64,000 nt of DNA from Agarivorans sp. Alg241-V36 (lineage in GTDB: Bacteria; Pseudomonadota; Gammaproteobacteria; Enterobacterales; Celerinatantimonadaceae), in assembly GCF_900537085.1 (NCBI RefSeq), contig NZ_UNRE01000005.1:168542-232541 (forward strand), given 5' to 3'. Positions 1 to 9,088 of the stretch are shown here, in pieces; positions within the stretch are counted from its first letter, which is position 1; each line of letters begins with the position of its first letter. Both the position numbers and the translations under genes were made by a program. The notes under the pieces are model-generated. The model was not told the DNA's origin and made no database searches. It saw only the letters and a program-made list of their open reading frames with translations.

Positions 1-597
1 GGTTTGCTGGTTAAACCAAAGAGAAGCTTCACCAAAACGACATTCAGCAAGCACTGGATGAAGAAACATCCTAACCTGCTGAAAGAGGAAGGGTTACATG
101 ATGCAGAGCATGTACTGGTTAGCGACATAACCTATCTTGAATAAGACCAAGGTGTACACTATCTGTCGCTGGTGACCGATGCTGCTTCTCGTAAAATAGT
201 CGGTCATCACTTGAGTGAGGACATGAAAGCTGACAGCGTAGTGAAGGCCCTGAAAATGGCGGTTAAAGATAAGCGCTATATCGCTAACACGGTACACCAC
301 TCAGACCGAGGCTCACAATACTGCTCGGCAGTTTATCAGGATGAACTGTTGATAAACCAAATTCGACCCTCGATGACAGACGGTTATGATTGCTACCAAA
401 ATGCGTTGGCGGAAAGGATAAACGGAATACTGAAGCAGGAGTTTTTACTGTACCGATGTAAAACGCTTAAAGAAATGAAGATACTTGTAAAAGAATCGAT
501 AGCGATATACAACGCTATGAGGCCGCATCTGAGTTTAAATATGAAAACGCCCAATCAGGTGCACAATAGAAAAGGCCAGCTACTGGAGCTGGCCTAA
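1..597 (+). pseudogene. IS3-family transposase OrfB (DDE integrase), nonsense-mutated and 5'-truncated
   Basis: Reading frame 1 is open from the window edge and encodes an rve-type integrase core. The catalytic triad is visible as D in SDITYLE, D in HSDRGSQY and E in NALAERINGILKQEF. A TAA at 142-144 interrupts the frame directly after SDITYLE, where intact relatives usually have a short residue run before DQG. The same frame then continues uninterrupted to the TAA at 595-597, so a single base change, for example from a serine codon TCA, would explain the break. A GTG at 172 could restart translation but would leave out the first catalytic Asp. This looks like a recently inactivated transposase. 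Confidence 0.85.
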
Positions 598-601
598 AAA
601 T

Positions 602-626
602 CGTCAACCTATCTTAGGACGGGTCA
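602..626 (+). repeat. Candidate right terminal inverted repeat of the IS element
   Basis: These 25 bases follow five bases after the transposase stop and end in GACGGGTCA. Read on the minus strand they begin TGACCCGTCCTAAG, a typical start for an IS3-family end. The assignment comes from position and the TG...CA terminus. The partner end is outside the window, so the repeat cannot be matched here. Confidence 0.55.
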
Positions 627-715
627 TGTTATTCCATGATAGTGGCTTATAAAGCGGTGACTTTAAGCTGTCATTTTTTTATCATAGCCGCCAAAGATAC
701 AATCAATGGTTATTT

Positions 716-1504
716 ATGCGCATCGCTTTAGGCATCGAATACGATGGTGCCGGATATTTTGGTTGGCAGCGCCAACGAGACGTTCAATCAATTCAGCAAG
801 AATTAGAATCTAGCCTTTCAATCGTGGCGAATAGCCCAATAGAAGTGCAATGTGCAGGAAGAACTGACGCTGGCGTTCACGCCACTGGCCAGGTGGTGCA
901 TTTTGACTCGCCAGTTGAGCGCAAAATGGCAGCGTGGACTCTCGGTGTAAATGCCAACATGCCGAAAAATGTTGCGGTGCGTTGGGCTCAGCCTGTAAAT
1001 GATGAATTTCATGCTCGTTTTAGTGCTACTGCTCGCCGTTATCGTTACGTTATTTATAACAGTCGATTTCGTCCCGCTATTCTGGCTCAGGGTTTGAGCT
1101 TTTATCATCAGCCGCTTGATATCGATTTAATGGAACAAGCCGGGCAAGCACTGCTTGGTGAGCAAGATTTCACTTCTTTTCGTGCTGTGCAATGTCAAAG
1201 CCGCAGCCCGTTTCGCCGCGTAGAACACTTAACAGTGAGTCGTCACAACGATTATGTTGTGGTGGACATTAAAGCGAATGCGTTTGTGCATCATATGGTG
1301 CGTAATATTGTCGGCAGTTTAATTAAGGTGGGGCAGCAAGAGCGTCCTGTAGAGTGGATTGCTGAACTGTTAGCGATTAAAGATCGAGCTCAAGCCGCGG
1401 CCACAGCAAAAGCTGCTGGTTTGTATTTAGTTCAAGTTGATTATCCTAGTGAGTTTGGCTTACCCATTTCACCTATTGGACCGCTATTTTTGCCAGCAAG
1501 TTAA
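716..1504 (+). CDS. truA: tRNA pseudouridine(38-40) synthase TruA
   Basis: TruA converts uridines 38, 39 and 40 of the tRNA anticodon stem-loop to pseudouridine in the cytoplasm. The 262-residue product has the usual family length. The catalytic motif [12 protein letters not shown] places the nucleophilic aspartate at residue 51, and the N-terminal [13 protein letters not shown] is also family-typical. The C-terminal [11 protein letters not shown] segment is a conserved TruA element. The ATG start gives the canonical N-terminus, but no strong ribosome binding site is visible. In many gammaproteobacteria truA precedes accD, as here. The IS remnant just upstream has separated it from its usual upstream neighbours. 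Confidence 0.97.
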   Translation: MRIALGIEYDGAGYFGWQRQRDVQSIQQELESSLSIVANSPIEVQCAGRTDAGVHATGQVVHFDSPVERKMAAWTLGVNANMPKNVAVRWAQPVNDEFHARFSATARRYRYVIYNSRFRPAILAQGLSFYHQPLDIDLMEQAGQALLGEQDFTSFRAVQCQSRSPFRRVEHLTVSRHNDYVVVDIKANAFVHHMVRNIVGSLIKVGQQERPVEWIAELLAIKDRAQAAATAKAAGLYLVQVDYPSEFGLPISPIGPLFLPAS

Positions 1505-1638
1505 AAAAAACTGTACGATAATGAAGGGTTAGACCAGTTTTATGTAAAACATTGCGGCCAATTGTGGTTTAATTGCCGCCATTCAATGCATTCTGTTATC
1601 AAGGCGATTTTATCGCCTATTGAGAAGTAAGGTTCCCG

Positions 1639-2571
1639 ATGAGTTGGTTAGAGAAAATTCTTCCGAAAAGTAAAAGTGCTTCTGGTAAGCGACGCAATAT
1701 TCCAGAAGGTGTGTGGACGAAGTGTGCTTCTTGTGAGCAAACTTTATACCGTGCAGAGGTAGAACGTAACCACAATGTTTGCCCTAAGTGTGACCACCAT
1801 ATGCGTATTGGCGCGCGTGACCGCTTAGAAGCCTTCCTAGACCAAGATGGTCGTGAAGAATTGGCTGGAGATTTAGAGCCTCGCGATAAGCTCAAGTTTA
1901 AAGACAGCAAAAAATATAAAGACCGTATTGCCAGCGCTCAACGCAATACTGGTGAAAAAGACGCACTAGTAGTAATGAAAGGTGAACTTAAAGGTTTACC
2001 AGTAGTGGCTTGTGCCTTTGAATTTGCCTATATGGGTGGTTCTATGGGGTCGGTAGTGGGCGCACGTTTTGTCGCTGCTGTGGATAAGTGTTTAGCTGAA
2101 AATCGCGCTTTGATTTGTTTTTCTGCCAGTGGCGGCGCGCGTATGCAAGAAGCGTTATTTTCACTAATGCAAATGGCGAAAACCTCGGCTGCTTTAGCCA
2201 AAATGCGCGAAAAAGGTTTACCTTATTTCTCAGTACTTACTGACCCAACCATGGGCGGTGTGTCTGCAAGCTTTGCTATGTTGGGTGATATCAATATTGC
2301 CGAGCCTAAAGCTTTAATTGGTTTTGCTGGTCCTCGAGTTATCGAACAAACGGTTCGAGAAAAATTGCCCGAAGGCTTTCAACGCAGCGAGTTCTTACTA
2401 GAAAAAGGCGCTATCGACATCATTATTGACCGACGCAATATGCGTGATCGCATTGCTGGAATGGCTTCAAAAATGATGGGCATTGTAAGCACCGATACTG
2501 AAGTATTGGTTGAAGCTATCGATGCTGATGAAGAACTAGGAACGACTATTTCTGCTAACGAAAAAGAATAA
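1639..2571 (+). CDS. accD: Acetyl-CoA carboxylase carboxyltransferase subunit beta
   Basis: AccD pairs with AccA to move the carboxyl group from carboxybiotin to acetyl-CoA, the committed step of fatty acid synthesis. The 310-residue protein starts with the four-cysteine zinc ribbon (C29, C32, C48, C51), followed by a crotonase-fold carboxyltransferase domain with the [10 protein letters not shown] oxyanion-hole segment and a downstream [11 protein letters not shown] motif. The ATG at 1639 follows GAGAAGTAAGG, a good ribosome binding site. The stop is separated from the folC start by one base, which implies translational coupling. Confidence 0.97.
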   Translation: MSWLEKILPKSKSASGKRRNIPEGVWTKCASCEQTLYRAEVERNHNVCPKCDHHMRIGARDRLEAFLDQDGREELAGDLEPRDKLKFKDSKKYKDRIASAQRNTGEKDALVVMKGELKGLPVVACAFEFAYMGGSMGSVVGARFVAAVDKCLAENRALICFSASGGARMQEALFSLMQMAKTSAALAKMREKGLPYFSVLTDPTMGGVSASFAMLGDINIAEPKALIGFAGPRVIEQTVREKLPEGFQRSEFLLEKGAIDIIIDRRNMRDRIAGMASKMMGIVSTDTEVLVEAIDADEELGTTISANEKE

Positions 2572-2572
2572 T

Positions 2573-3844
2573 ATGTCGTCTAAGAAAGAAGCTCAAAGCC
2601 GGTCTCTTGCAGACTGGCTTTGTTATTTAGAAGCCCAGCACCACAGCGCGATTGATTTAGGCTTAGAACGGGTTGCCAAAGTCGCCGACCATGCAAAGCT
2701 TCGTTATTTAGATGCCACGGTGATTACGGTGGCGGGAACCAACGGAAAAGGGTCTACTTGCGCATTGCTTGAGCAGATCTTGGTAGCTCAAGGTTATCAA
2801 GTAGGCGTTTATAGCTCTCCGCATATTCTTGACTATCGAGAGCGGGTAAGAATAAATGGCCAGCTACCCGAAGCTGATGCCTTTTGCCAATCATTTTCTG
2901 CTATCGAAGAACTTCGCCAAGAAACCAGCTTAAGTTATTTTGAATTTGGTACGCTTGCCGCGGTTTGGATGTTTGCCCAACAGCCTTTAGATTATGTCAT
3001 CTTAGAAGTGGGCTTAGGTGGACGTTTAGACGCCACCAATATTGTCGAGCCAGATGTAAGCGTAGTGACCACGGTAGCAGTTGATCATGTTGATTGGTTG
3101 GGTGACGATATTCAACAAATTGGTCGTGAGAAAGCCGGCATATTTCGCGAGAATGGCAAAGTGGTAGTAGGGGACAGCAATATAGTTGCTAGTGTCTTGG
3201 AATGTTCAGCTCAACTTAACTGTCATCAGCTAGCCGCTGGGAAAGAGTATCAGCTAGAACAAGAGGCCGATAGTTGGGCTTATCGTGGCCCAAAGCTAAG
3301 TTATCAAGGGCTGCCTTACCCGCGTTTGCCTTTAGCCAATGCCGGAACCGCAATTGCAACCTTAGAGCAACTAGGGCTTGAAATACCTAGCGCCGATTTG
3401 TCGAAAGCAATCAACCAGTGGCAGCTTGCAGGTCGCTTGCAGGTTATCTCTGAAAAGCCATTGGTAGTGGTAGATGTGGCACATAACCCGCAGTCTGCTA
3501 GCTACTTAGCTTCTCAATTACCCGCACTGGCTAATGGCCGTAAAATTATTGCGCTGTGTGCGATGCTGGGTGATAAAGATATGCAGCAATCAGTGCAACC
3601 CTTAATTGGCATGGTAGAGCACTGGCATATTAGCGGTTTAGCTGGTCCTCGTGGTGACGATGGTAGTGCATTGGCGAGTTGCTTAACTGCTCAAGCAAAC
3701 TTAACTCGTTACCCACAATTGTCTGAAGCTTATTCTGCAGCCCTCAAACTATTAGATGATAAGGCCATGTTAATTGTGTTTGGTTCTTTTTTTACCGTGG
3801 CTGAGATATTAGAATTGTCTCCTCCAGCAATAGCAGAGAGTTAA
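2573..3844 (+). CDS. folC: Bifunctional dihydrofolate synthase / folylpolyglutamate synthase
   Basis: FolC adds L-glutamate to dihydropteroate to make dihydrofolate and then extends the polyglutamate tail. It is a Mur-ligase-type ATPase of 423 residues. The phosphate-binding loop VAGTNGKGST lies at about residues 53-62. YFEFGTLAA and LEVGLGGRLDATN are conserved catalytic-domain segments, and VVVDVAHNPQS belongs to the C-terminal domain. The ATG sits one base after the accD stop, and the gene is followed after two bases by dedD. This accD-folC-dedD order is common in gammaproteobacteria. Confidence 0.97.
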   Translation: MSSKKEAQSRSLADWLCYLEAQHHSAIDLGLERVAKVADHAKLRYLDATVITVAGTNGKGSTCALLEQILVAQGYQVGVYSSPHILDYRERVRINGQLPEADAFCQSFSAIEELRQETSLSYFEFGTLAAVWMFAQQPLDYVILEVGLGGRLDATNIVEPDVSVVTTVAVDHVDWLGDDIQQIGREKAGIFRENGKVVVGDSNIVASVLECSAQLNCHQLAAGKEYQLEQEADSWAYRGPKLSYQGLPYPRLPLANAGTAIATLEQLGLEIPSADLSKAINQWQLAGRLQVISEKPLVVVDVAHNPQSASYLASQLPALANGRKIIALCAMLGDKDMQQSVQPLIGMVEHWHISGLAGPRGDDGSALASCLTAQANLTRYPQLSEAYSAALKLLDDKAMLIVFGSFFTVAEILELSPPAIAES

Positions 3845-3846
3845 CA

Positions 3847-4422
3847 TTGACTGCACAGTTTAAAAACCGCTTAGTGGGAACCATCTTCTTAGTAGCTCTT
3901 GGGGTTATTATCATTCCCGATATTCTTGATGGTAAAAAAACGCGAGTTGAAGAAGAATTTAACGCGATCCCATTTGCGCCTAAAGTTGACTCTCTTCCGC
4001 CTTTGCTTATCGACCTACCCAATGAACAAGAGCTGGCTGCTACCGAGCAAGCCGATGGTGCGAGCGGTGCTGAGCAAAACGGTAGTTCGCAACAGGAAAC
4101 TCTCGCTAAAAAAGACAGCGGTGATACAAAGCCTGCTGCTAAAGCTGTGGATACACCCCAGCTTGAGTTTGCCAAACCTTCTTATATCGTTCAGTTAGGC
4201 ACGTTTAAAAACTCTCAGAACGTTACCCGATTGGTCGCAAAACTAAGAGAAGCTGGCTTTCAAGCTCACTCATACCCTGAACCCGCTGTAGAAGGGGAGT
4301 TAAACAGAGTGTTTGTTGGGCCAAATGTATCGAAAAAAACTCTTGAGCAGCAGCAAAGTAAATTGAAGGAACTCACAGGCTTAAGCGGTAAAATCCGCGA
4401 GTTTGATCCTTTGTTTAAGTAA
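3847..4422 (+). CDS. dedD: DedD-type SPOR-domain cell division protein
   Basis: DedD proteins localise to the division septum, where their SPOR domain binds denuded peptidoglycan. The 191-residue product has a short cytoplasmic start (QFKNRLVGT), one membrane segment at about residues 9-26, a charged and Gln/Ala-rich linker, and a C-terminal SPOR domain from about residue 112 that begins YIVQLGTFKN. The start is TTG, two bases after the folC stop. It yields an N-terminus aligning with E. coli DedD, so this start is preferred although TTG is weak. The gene is likely translated by coupling with folC. Confidence 0.9.
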   Translation: MTAQFKNRLVGTIFLVALGVIIIPDILDGKKTRVEEEFNAIPFAPKVDSLPPLLIDLPNEQELAATEQADGASGAEQNGSSQQETLAKKDSGDTKPAAKAVDTPQLEFAKPSYIVQLGTFKNSQNVTRLVAKLREAGFQAHSYPEPAVEGELNRVFVGPNVSKKTLEQQQSKLKELTGLSGKIREFDPLFK

Positions 4423-4460
4423 GTATGAAAAAATACAAGTACGCATTTTATTTTTGTTTC

Positions 4461-4469
4461 TGGTAGAAT
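4461..4469 (+). promoter_or_regulatory. Possible extended -10 promoter upstream of cvpA
   Basis: TGGTAGAAT matches the extended -10 pattern TGnTAtAAT with one deviation and lies about 30 bp before the cvpA start. No good -35 hexamer is visible at the right spacing. This could drive cvpA-purF separately from the accD operon. It is a weak sequence call. Confidence 0.35.
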
Positions 4470-4499
4470 TCGCAGCGTTTTTCAACAAGTAGAAAATTT

Positions 4500-4991
4500 A
4501 TGGCTTGGGTAGACTACGTCATCATCGGCGTAATAGTATTGTCGGCATTAATTAGCTTGGTTCGCGGCTTCGTTAAAGAGGCCCTGTCGCTGGTCTCTTG
4601 GGTAGCGGCTTTTTTCATCGCGTCACAGTTTTATCATGATCTATCCAGTTATTTCACTCTCATTGAAAACCCTTATTATCGCAGTGGCGTAGCCATCGTT
4701 CTGCTGTTTATAGCCACCCTTATACTTGGTGCGCTGGTTAATTACTTATTTAGTCACTTGGTCAACTCAACGGGTTTAACCGGTACCGATAGGGTATTGG
4801 GGATCTGTTTTGGAGCTATCCGAGGGGCATTAGTGGTAAGCGCTTTGCTGTTTGTATTGTCGTTTACTGGTTTTCCAGAATCCTCATGGTGGAAGGGATC
4901 GTTATTGATTCCCGAGTTCACAGTGATTGTTCAATGGTTTTTTGAGTTTTTAAAAGATTCTTCTAGTTTTTTACATAACTACCAATCTTAA
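4500..4991 (+). CDS. cvpA: CvpA family membrane protein
   Basis: CvpA is a small inner-membrane protein first named for its need in colicin V production; its molecular role is still unclear, though it affects envelope integrity. The 163-residue product begins [20 protein letters not shown] and has four hydrophobic segments at roughly residues 5-22, 28-45, 62-85 and 103-122. Conserved features include the early VRGFVKEAL and the GTDRVLG loop. It directly precedes purF with a 14-base gap, an arrangement known from E. coli, so the two are probably co-transcribed. Confidence 0.92.
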   Translation: MAWVDYVIIGVIVLSALISLVRGFVKEALSLVSWVAAFFIASQFYHDLSSYFTLIENPYYRSGVAIVLLFIATLILGALVNYLFSHLVNSTGLTGTDRVLGICFGAIRGALVVSALLFVLSFTGFPESSWWKGSLLIPEFTVIVQWFFEFLKDSSSFLHNYQS

Positions 4992-5005
4992 TAAGGAAAA
5001 GCTTC

Positions 5006-6529
5006 ATGTGTGGTATTGTCGGCATTGTCGGTGCTAGTTCCGTTAACCAAGCGATTTATGATGCGCTAACAGTTTTACAGCATCGTGGTCAAGACGCTGC
5101 GGGTATCGTTACTATTACCGAAGGCATGTTTAAACAACGCAAAGCCAACGGATTGGTAAGAGATGTGTTTGAAGTTAAACACATGCAGCGTTTACGTGGG
5201 AATTTAGGAATAGGCCATGTGCGTTACCCAACCGCAGGTAGCTCTAGTGCTGCTGAAGCCCAGCCTTTTTATGTTAACTCTCCTTTTGGTTTAGCCTTAG
5301 CGCACAATGGTAACTTAACCAACGCCAAAGAGTTACGCGAAGAAATGGCCAAGCGAGCTCGCCGTCATATCAACACCACCTCTGATTCAGAAGTGCTACT
5401 TAATGTGTTAGCGCACGAGCTAGATAGCATCGTTAAAGATGAATTATGTGAAAAGCAGGTGTTTACCGCGATTAGCAGGGTGCATAAGAAGATTCGTGGT
5501 GCTTATGCTGTTGCTGCGTTAATCATTGGCCAAGGTATGGTGGCATTTCGTGACCCTAACGGTATCCGTCCTTTGGTTCTTGGTAAGAAAACCAGTGATG
5601 AAAACCCAGAGAAGATGGAATACATGGTTGCCTCTGAAAGTGTAGCCCTTGATGCTGTCGGCTTTGAGTTTGTGCGTAGCGTAGCCCCTGGTGAAGCTGT
5701 TTATGTAACTGAAGATGGTCAGCTATTTACTCAGCAATGTGCAGAAAACGCGGCTCATAACCCGTGTATTTTTGAGTATGTTTACTTTGCTCGCCCTGAT
5801 TCTATTATCGACAAAATTTCGGTTTATGGCGCTCGAGTAAATATGGGTACCAAACTTGGTGAGAAGATTGCGCGCGAATGGGATGATTTAGACATTGATG
5901 TTGTGATCCCAATTCCTGAGACCTCTTGTGATACGGCGTTGCAAATTGCCATGCACCTTGACTTGCCTTACCGCCAAGGCTTCGTTAAAAACCGTTACAT
6001 TGGCCGTACCTTTATTATGCCGGGGCAAACTCAGCGTCGTAAATCGGTTCGCCGTAAACTGAATGCCATTGATGTTGAGTTTAAGGGCAAAAATGTACTG
6101 TTAGTTGATGACTCGATTGTTCGTGGTACCACTTCAGAGCAGATTATTGAAATGGCTCGTGAAGCAGGCGCAAACAAGGTTTACTTTGCTTCAGCATCTC
6201 CAGAAATCCGATTCCCTAATGTTTACGGCATTGATATGCCTTCAGCGAATGAGTTAGTTGCTCATGGTCGAGAAGTTGACGAGATTTGCCAGTTGATTGG
6301 TGCTGATGGTCTGATTTTCCAAGACCTGGAAGACTTAATTGTGGCTTGTCGCGAAAGTAACCCTGAGATTCAAACTTTTGAGACCTCAGTATTCAACGGT
6401 AAATATGTAACCAACGATATTGATCAAGATTACTTGAACTACTTAGATCAGCTGCGCAATAACGATGCGAAAGCCGTTCAAGCTCACGAAGAAGTAGCAA
6501 ACCTAGAGTTACATAACGAAGGTAGTTAA
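5006..6529 (+). CDS. purF: Amidophosphoribosyltransferase (PurF)
   Basis: PurF catalyses the first committed step of purine synthesis, making 5-phosphoribosylamine from PRPP and glutamine. The 507-residue product begins MCGIVGIVG, so after Met removal Cys2 becomes the N-terminal nucleophile of the glutaminase domain. The C-terminal phosphoribosyltransferase domain carries the PRPP loop [14 protein letters not shown]. The start follows AATAAGGAAAAGC, a good binding site. A clear terminator follows the gene. No convincing PurR operator was found before cvpA-purF. Confidence 0.97.
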   Translation: MCGIVGIVGASSVNQAIYDALTVLQHRGQDAAGIVTITEGMFKQRKANGLVRDVFEVKHMQRLRGNLGIGHVRYPTAGSSSAAEAQPFYVNSPFGLALAHNGNLTNAKELREEMAKRARRHINTTSDSEVLLNVLAHELDSIVKDELCEKQVFTAISRVHKKIRGAYAVAALIIGQGMVAFRDPNGIRPLVLGKKTSDENPEKMEYMVASESVALDAVGFEFVRSVAPGEAVYVTEDGQLFTQQCAENAAHNPCIFEYVYFARPDSIIDKISVYGARVNMGTKLGEKIAREWDDLDIDVVIPIPETSCDTALQIAMHLDLPYRQGFVKNRYIGRTFIMPGQTQRRKSVRRKLNAIDVEFKGKNVLLVDDSIVRGTTSEQIIEMAREAGANKVYFASASPEIRFPNVYGIDMPSANELVAHGREVDEICQLIGADGLIFQDLEDLIVACRESNPEIQTFETSVFNGKYVTNDIDQDYLNYLDQLRNNDAKAVQAHEEVANLELHNEGS

Positions 6530-6553
6530 TACTTTTAGTGTTCTTTAGATATT

Positions 6554-6581
6554 AAAAAAGCACCCAGATGGGTGCTTTTTT
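6554..6581 (+). terminator. Intrinsic terminator after purF, bidirectional
   Basis: A perfect stem reads AAAAAAGCACCCA, loop GA, TGGGTGCTTTTTT. It is GC-rich at the top and has A and T runs on both sides, so it can stop both purF and the convergent minus-strand ligase operon that ends at 6603. Confidence 0.9.
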
Positions 6582-6602
6582 GTTATAGCGTCGAGGGTAA
6601 TA

Positions 6603-7559
6603 CTACCTAGAGAATTCAGTTTTACTGAATTCAACTCGCTCAAGCGGGTCTCTTTGAATCCCTTCGGCTATAATTTTCTCAACCAGTTTAAGGCGGGGTA
6701 AAATACCCTCACCATTGGCGATTTGGATAGCTAGGCCTGGTCGGGCATTAAGCTCTAACAGCATCGGGCCATTGGATTTATCCAGTACCATATCGGTACC
6801 CAAATACCCCATCCCTGACATTTCATAACAGCTAGAGGCCAGTTCAAGTAGGCGTTGCCAATGAGGAACTACCAACTCCTTCAGCGGCCGGTCAGTATCT
6901 GGGTGTTTTTCTATCGGTCTATCAAACTGTACAGCATGTAATGCGCGGCCAGTACCAATATCAATACCAACTCCCACAGCACCTTGGTGTAAGTTAGCCT
7001 TACCGTCTGAAGCAGCAGTAGAAAGGCGCATCATAGCCATAACGGGATAACCCTGAAAAACAATCACTCGCACATCTGGCACACCTTCAAAGCTGAAGCC
7101 ATCAAAACACGAATCGAATTCGATTAAGGCTTCAATCACCGCTACATCTGGGCTACCACCTAGTGAGAACAAGCCCGCTAAGATATTTGAACAGTGACGC
7201 TTAACATCTTCTTCATGAGTAGGCGCACCACTGGGTTTAAAGAATACCCCAGACTCTTGCTTGGTAATCACCAAAATGCCTTTACCACCGGAGCCTTTAG
7301 CTGGCTTTATCACAAAGCCAGGGTGCTTATGCAGTAAAGGAATGATGGACTGAATATCATGCTGAGTGCGCACCACTCCAATTAGAGCTGGAATAGTAAC
7401 GTCATCACGCTGAGCAATAATTTTAGTTTTAAGTTTATTGTCCACAAGAGGATAAAGCTTACGCGGATTATACCGGCTAATATAGCCGGTATTGCGCTGA
7501 TTCATCCCCATGATGCCCTTGCGGGCAAGTTTAAAGGGGCTAGTGAATTGACTAAGCAT
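6603..7559 (-). CDS. RimK-like ATP-grasp alpha-L-glutamate ligase-like protein
   Basis: The 318-residue product belongs to the ATP-grasp superfamily near RimK, whose members link amino acids such as glutamate to peptide ends or small acceptors. The ATP-binding part shows FVIKPAKGSGGKGILVIT, and the metal-binding end shows LLELNARPGLAIQIAN. Its substrate is unknown. The ATG overlaps the stop of the upstream 7TM gene by one base (TAATG) with GGAGGG just before, so it is translationally coupled. It is the last gene of a three-gene operon also found in other gammaproteobacteria, where the three products are thought to act together on a peptide. The specific reaction here is not known. Confidence 0.85.
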   Translation of the reverse strand: MLSQFTSPFKLARKGIMGMNQRNTGYISRYNPRKLYPLVDNKLKTKIIAQRDDVTIPALIGVVRTQHDIQSIIPLLHKHPGFVIKPAKGSGGKGILVITKQESGVFFKPSGAPTHEEDVKRHCSNILAGLFSLGGSPDVAVIEALIEFDSCFDGFSFEGVPDVRVIVFQGYPVMAMMRLSTAASDGKANLHQGAVGVGIDIGTGRALHAVQFDRPIEKHPDTDRPLKELVVPHWQRLLELASSCYEMSGMGYLGTDMVLDKSNGPMLLELNARPGLAIQIANGEGILPRLKLVEKIIAEGIQRDPLERVEFSKTEFSR

Positions 7560-9088
7560 TAGCCCTCCTTATCCGCAAGAGGCTTAAAGCGGCGTAATTC
7601 TAATAGACGGTATCCGGTGTAGTTACCCAGAATCAAAATAACACCTAGTACAATAAATTGAATACCCATGAAGTTAAACGTTAAATGGCGAACGTATTCG
7701 TTGTTCATGGCGAGGAAAGCCAAAACAGCAACTAGCAAACTACCGCCGCCTTGCATAACCACTTCTTTAGGGCCTTCTTCTTCCCACAGTACCGACATCC
7801 GTTCGATGGTCCAAGAAAGAATAATCATCGGGAAGAAGGTGATTTTTAAGCCTTCAGTTAAACCTACTTTGAAACTCATTACACTGAAGATAGAAATGAT
7901 ACCAATTACCGTTATGATTACCGCGGATATTCGCGATACCAGCAGCAAGTTTAAGTGGGATAGGTAACCTCGTATCACTAAGCCAGTACCAACAACCAAT
8001 AGGAAGCCAATTAGTCCGGTCATTAGTGAGGTTTGCATAAATGCCATGGCGATAAGCACTGGCATAAAGGTACCAGAGGTTTTAAGCCCTACTAGTACTC
8101 GCAGTAAAACCACAATTAGCACACCAATAGGGATCAGTAAGATGCCTTTAAATAGTGCTTGTTCTTCCAGTGGTAAGCTATCGATAGAGAAGTTAAGGAA
8201 ATCTGCTTCACTAATTTTAGGAGCAACCGCTGACTGAGCGCTTTGCTCTACCAGTAACATTGAGAAGGTCACTTGAGAATCTTTACCACCAACTACTTCA
8301 AGTAAGCTGTTGCCGTTGTATTCCCATAATAAAGTGTTGTCTGGTCGACCTTGAATACCGGTGGCCAAATCAAATATTTGCCAATCATTTTCATCTTTAA
8401 ATACTTGAATATATTCGGTAATACCTTGGCGGCGGCGACCATCTTCTAGCTGTAAGCCTCGAACAATACGTGCAGGAACATCGGCATTGTTTAATAGGTC
8501 TACCACTAAGCGATTTTTAGGTTTGTAATCTAAAATTAGGCCGGTATTTTGGCTTTTACTCGCGGTGTCGCCGGTTAAGGCTTTAATTAGCTCGCGGGTA
8601 AAGCTATAAGCATCTGCCGAAACCTCTTCTGCTTGCTTGGCTAAATGATTAGCGGCAGTGAAGTAGGGTTCTGGGTATTCGGTAAATGGGGTATCAGGCA
8701 TTTTAGGCTGATAAATATCTGCGGCTTTTGGATCAACCAAGAAGTCTACTTTATAGTACATCTCTTGGTGACCATCGGCAGTTCGCTTAGTCCAAATAGC
8801 GCGAGGATTATCTTGGTCATTCACAAAAGATAAGCCGTAAGCTAAAGATGCTGTTGATTCGTGGATACGGGTATAGCCACGTTGGGTTAGTGGCAAAGCA
8901 AGAACTGCTTCAACGCTTTCACCTTTGGCGTCAAATTCTACTTTGGCTTCTATCGACCAAATCTGACGCTTTTCGCCAGGAAACCAAGGCACTTCAAATT
9001 GAACATGCCGATAAAGTGTCATGCTTATTCCTATCAGCATGCACAGGGTAACAATAAAATAAAATATATTGCGAGAACTCATGGGCAT
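7559..9088 (-). CDS. Inactive transglutaminase-like protein with C-terminal 7TM domain
   Basis: The 509-residue protein has an N-terminal membrane anchor (about residues 7-24), a periplasmic region of about 280 residues that resembles a transglutaminase fold without the catalytic triad, and about seven closely packed membrane segments from about residue 315 to the end. The stretch NRLVVDLLNNADVPARIVRGLQL matches the transglutaminase-core region of this family, but the expected Cys is absent. It is encoded between the RimK-like ligase and the PF05618 lipoprotein with one-base overlaps on both sides. The context suggests a membrane platform that presents or senses the product of the other two. 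Substrate and partners are unknown. Confidence 0.82.
   Translation of the reverse strand: MPMSSRNIFYFIVTLCMLIGISMTLYRHVQFEVPWFPGEKRQIWSIEAKVEFDAKGESVEAVLALPLTQRGYTRIHESTASLAYGLSFVNDQDNPRAIWTKRTADGHQEMYYKVDFLVDPKAADIYQPKMPDTPFTEYPEPYFTAANHLAKQAEEVSADAYSFTRELIKALTGDTASKSQNTGLILDYKPKNRLVVDLLNNADVPARIVRGLQLEDGRRRQGITEYIQVFKDENDWQIFDLATGIQGRPDNTLLWEYNGNSLLEVVGGKDSQVTFSMLLVEQSAQSAVAPKISEADFLNFSIDSLPLEEQALFKGILLIPIGVLIVVLLRVLVGLKTSGTFMPVLIAMAFMQTSLMTGLIGFLLVVGTGLVIRGYLSHLNLLLVSRISAVIITVIGIISIFSVMSFKVGLTEGLKITFFPMIILSWTIERMSVLWEEEGPKEVVMQGGGSLLVAVLAFLAMNNEYVRHLTFNFMGIQFIVLGVILILGNYTGYRLLELRRFKPLADKEG

Larger units (their letters stand above)
1..626 (+). mobile_element. IS3-family insertion sequence, right part, cut by window edge
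   Basis: The stretch holds the 3' part of an OrfB-type transposase and then a candidate right terminal inverted repeat that ends in CA at 625-626, as IS3-family elements usually do. The left end lies outside the window, so the length and target duplication cannot be read. The copy carries an in-frame stop in its transposase and is therefore probably not self-mobile. It sits about 90 bp upstream of truA and may have changed what is transcribed into truA. IS3 family is well supported by the transposase; the subgroup is not assigned. Confidence 0.8.

Noticed and set aside
573-626. IS end as a terminator
   Set aside because: No stable stem with a T run is visible; the motif fits a terminal repeat.
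4423-4499. PurR operator before cvpA-purF
   Set aside because: No sequence close to the PurR palindrome was found, although E. coli has one at this gene pair.
7668-9051. Plus-strand frames opposite the 7TM gene
   Set aside because: They have no ribosome sites or recognisable domains and lie in the shadow of a clear minus-strand gene.
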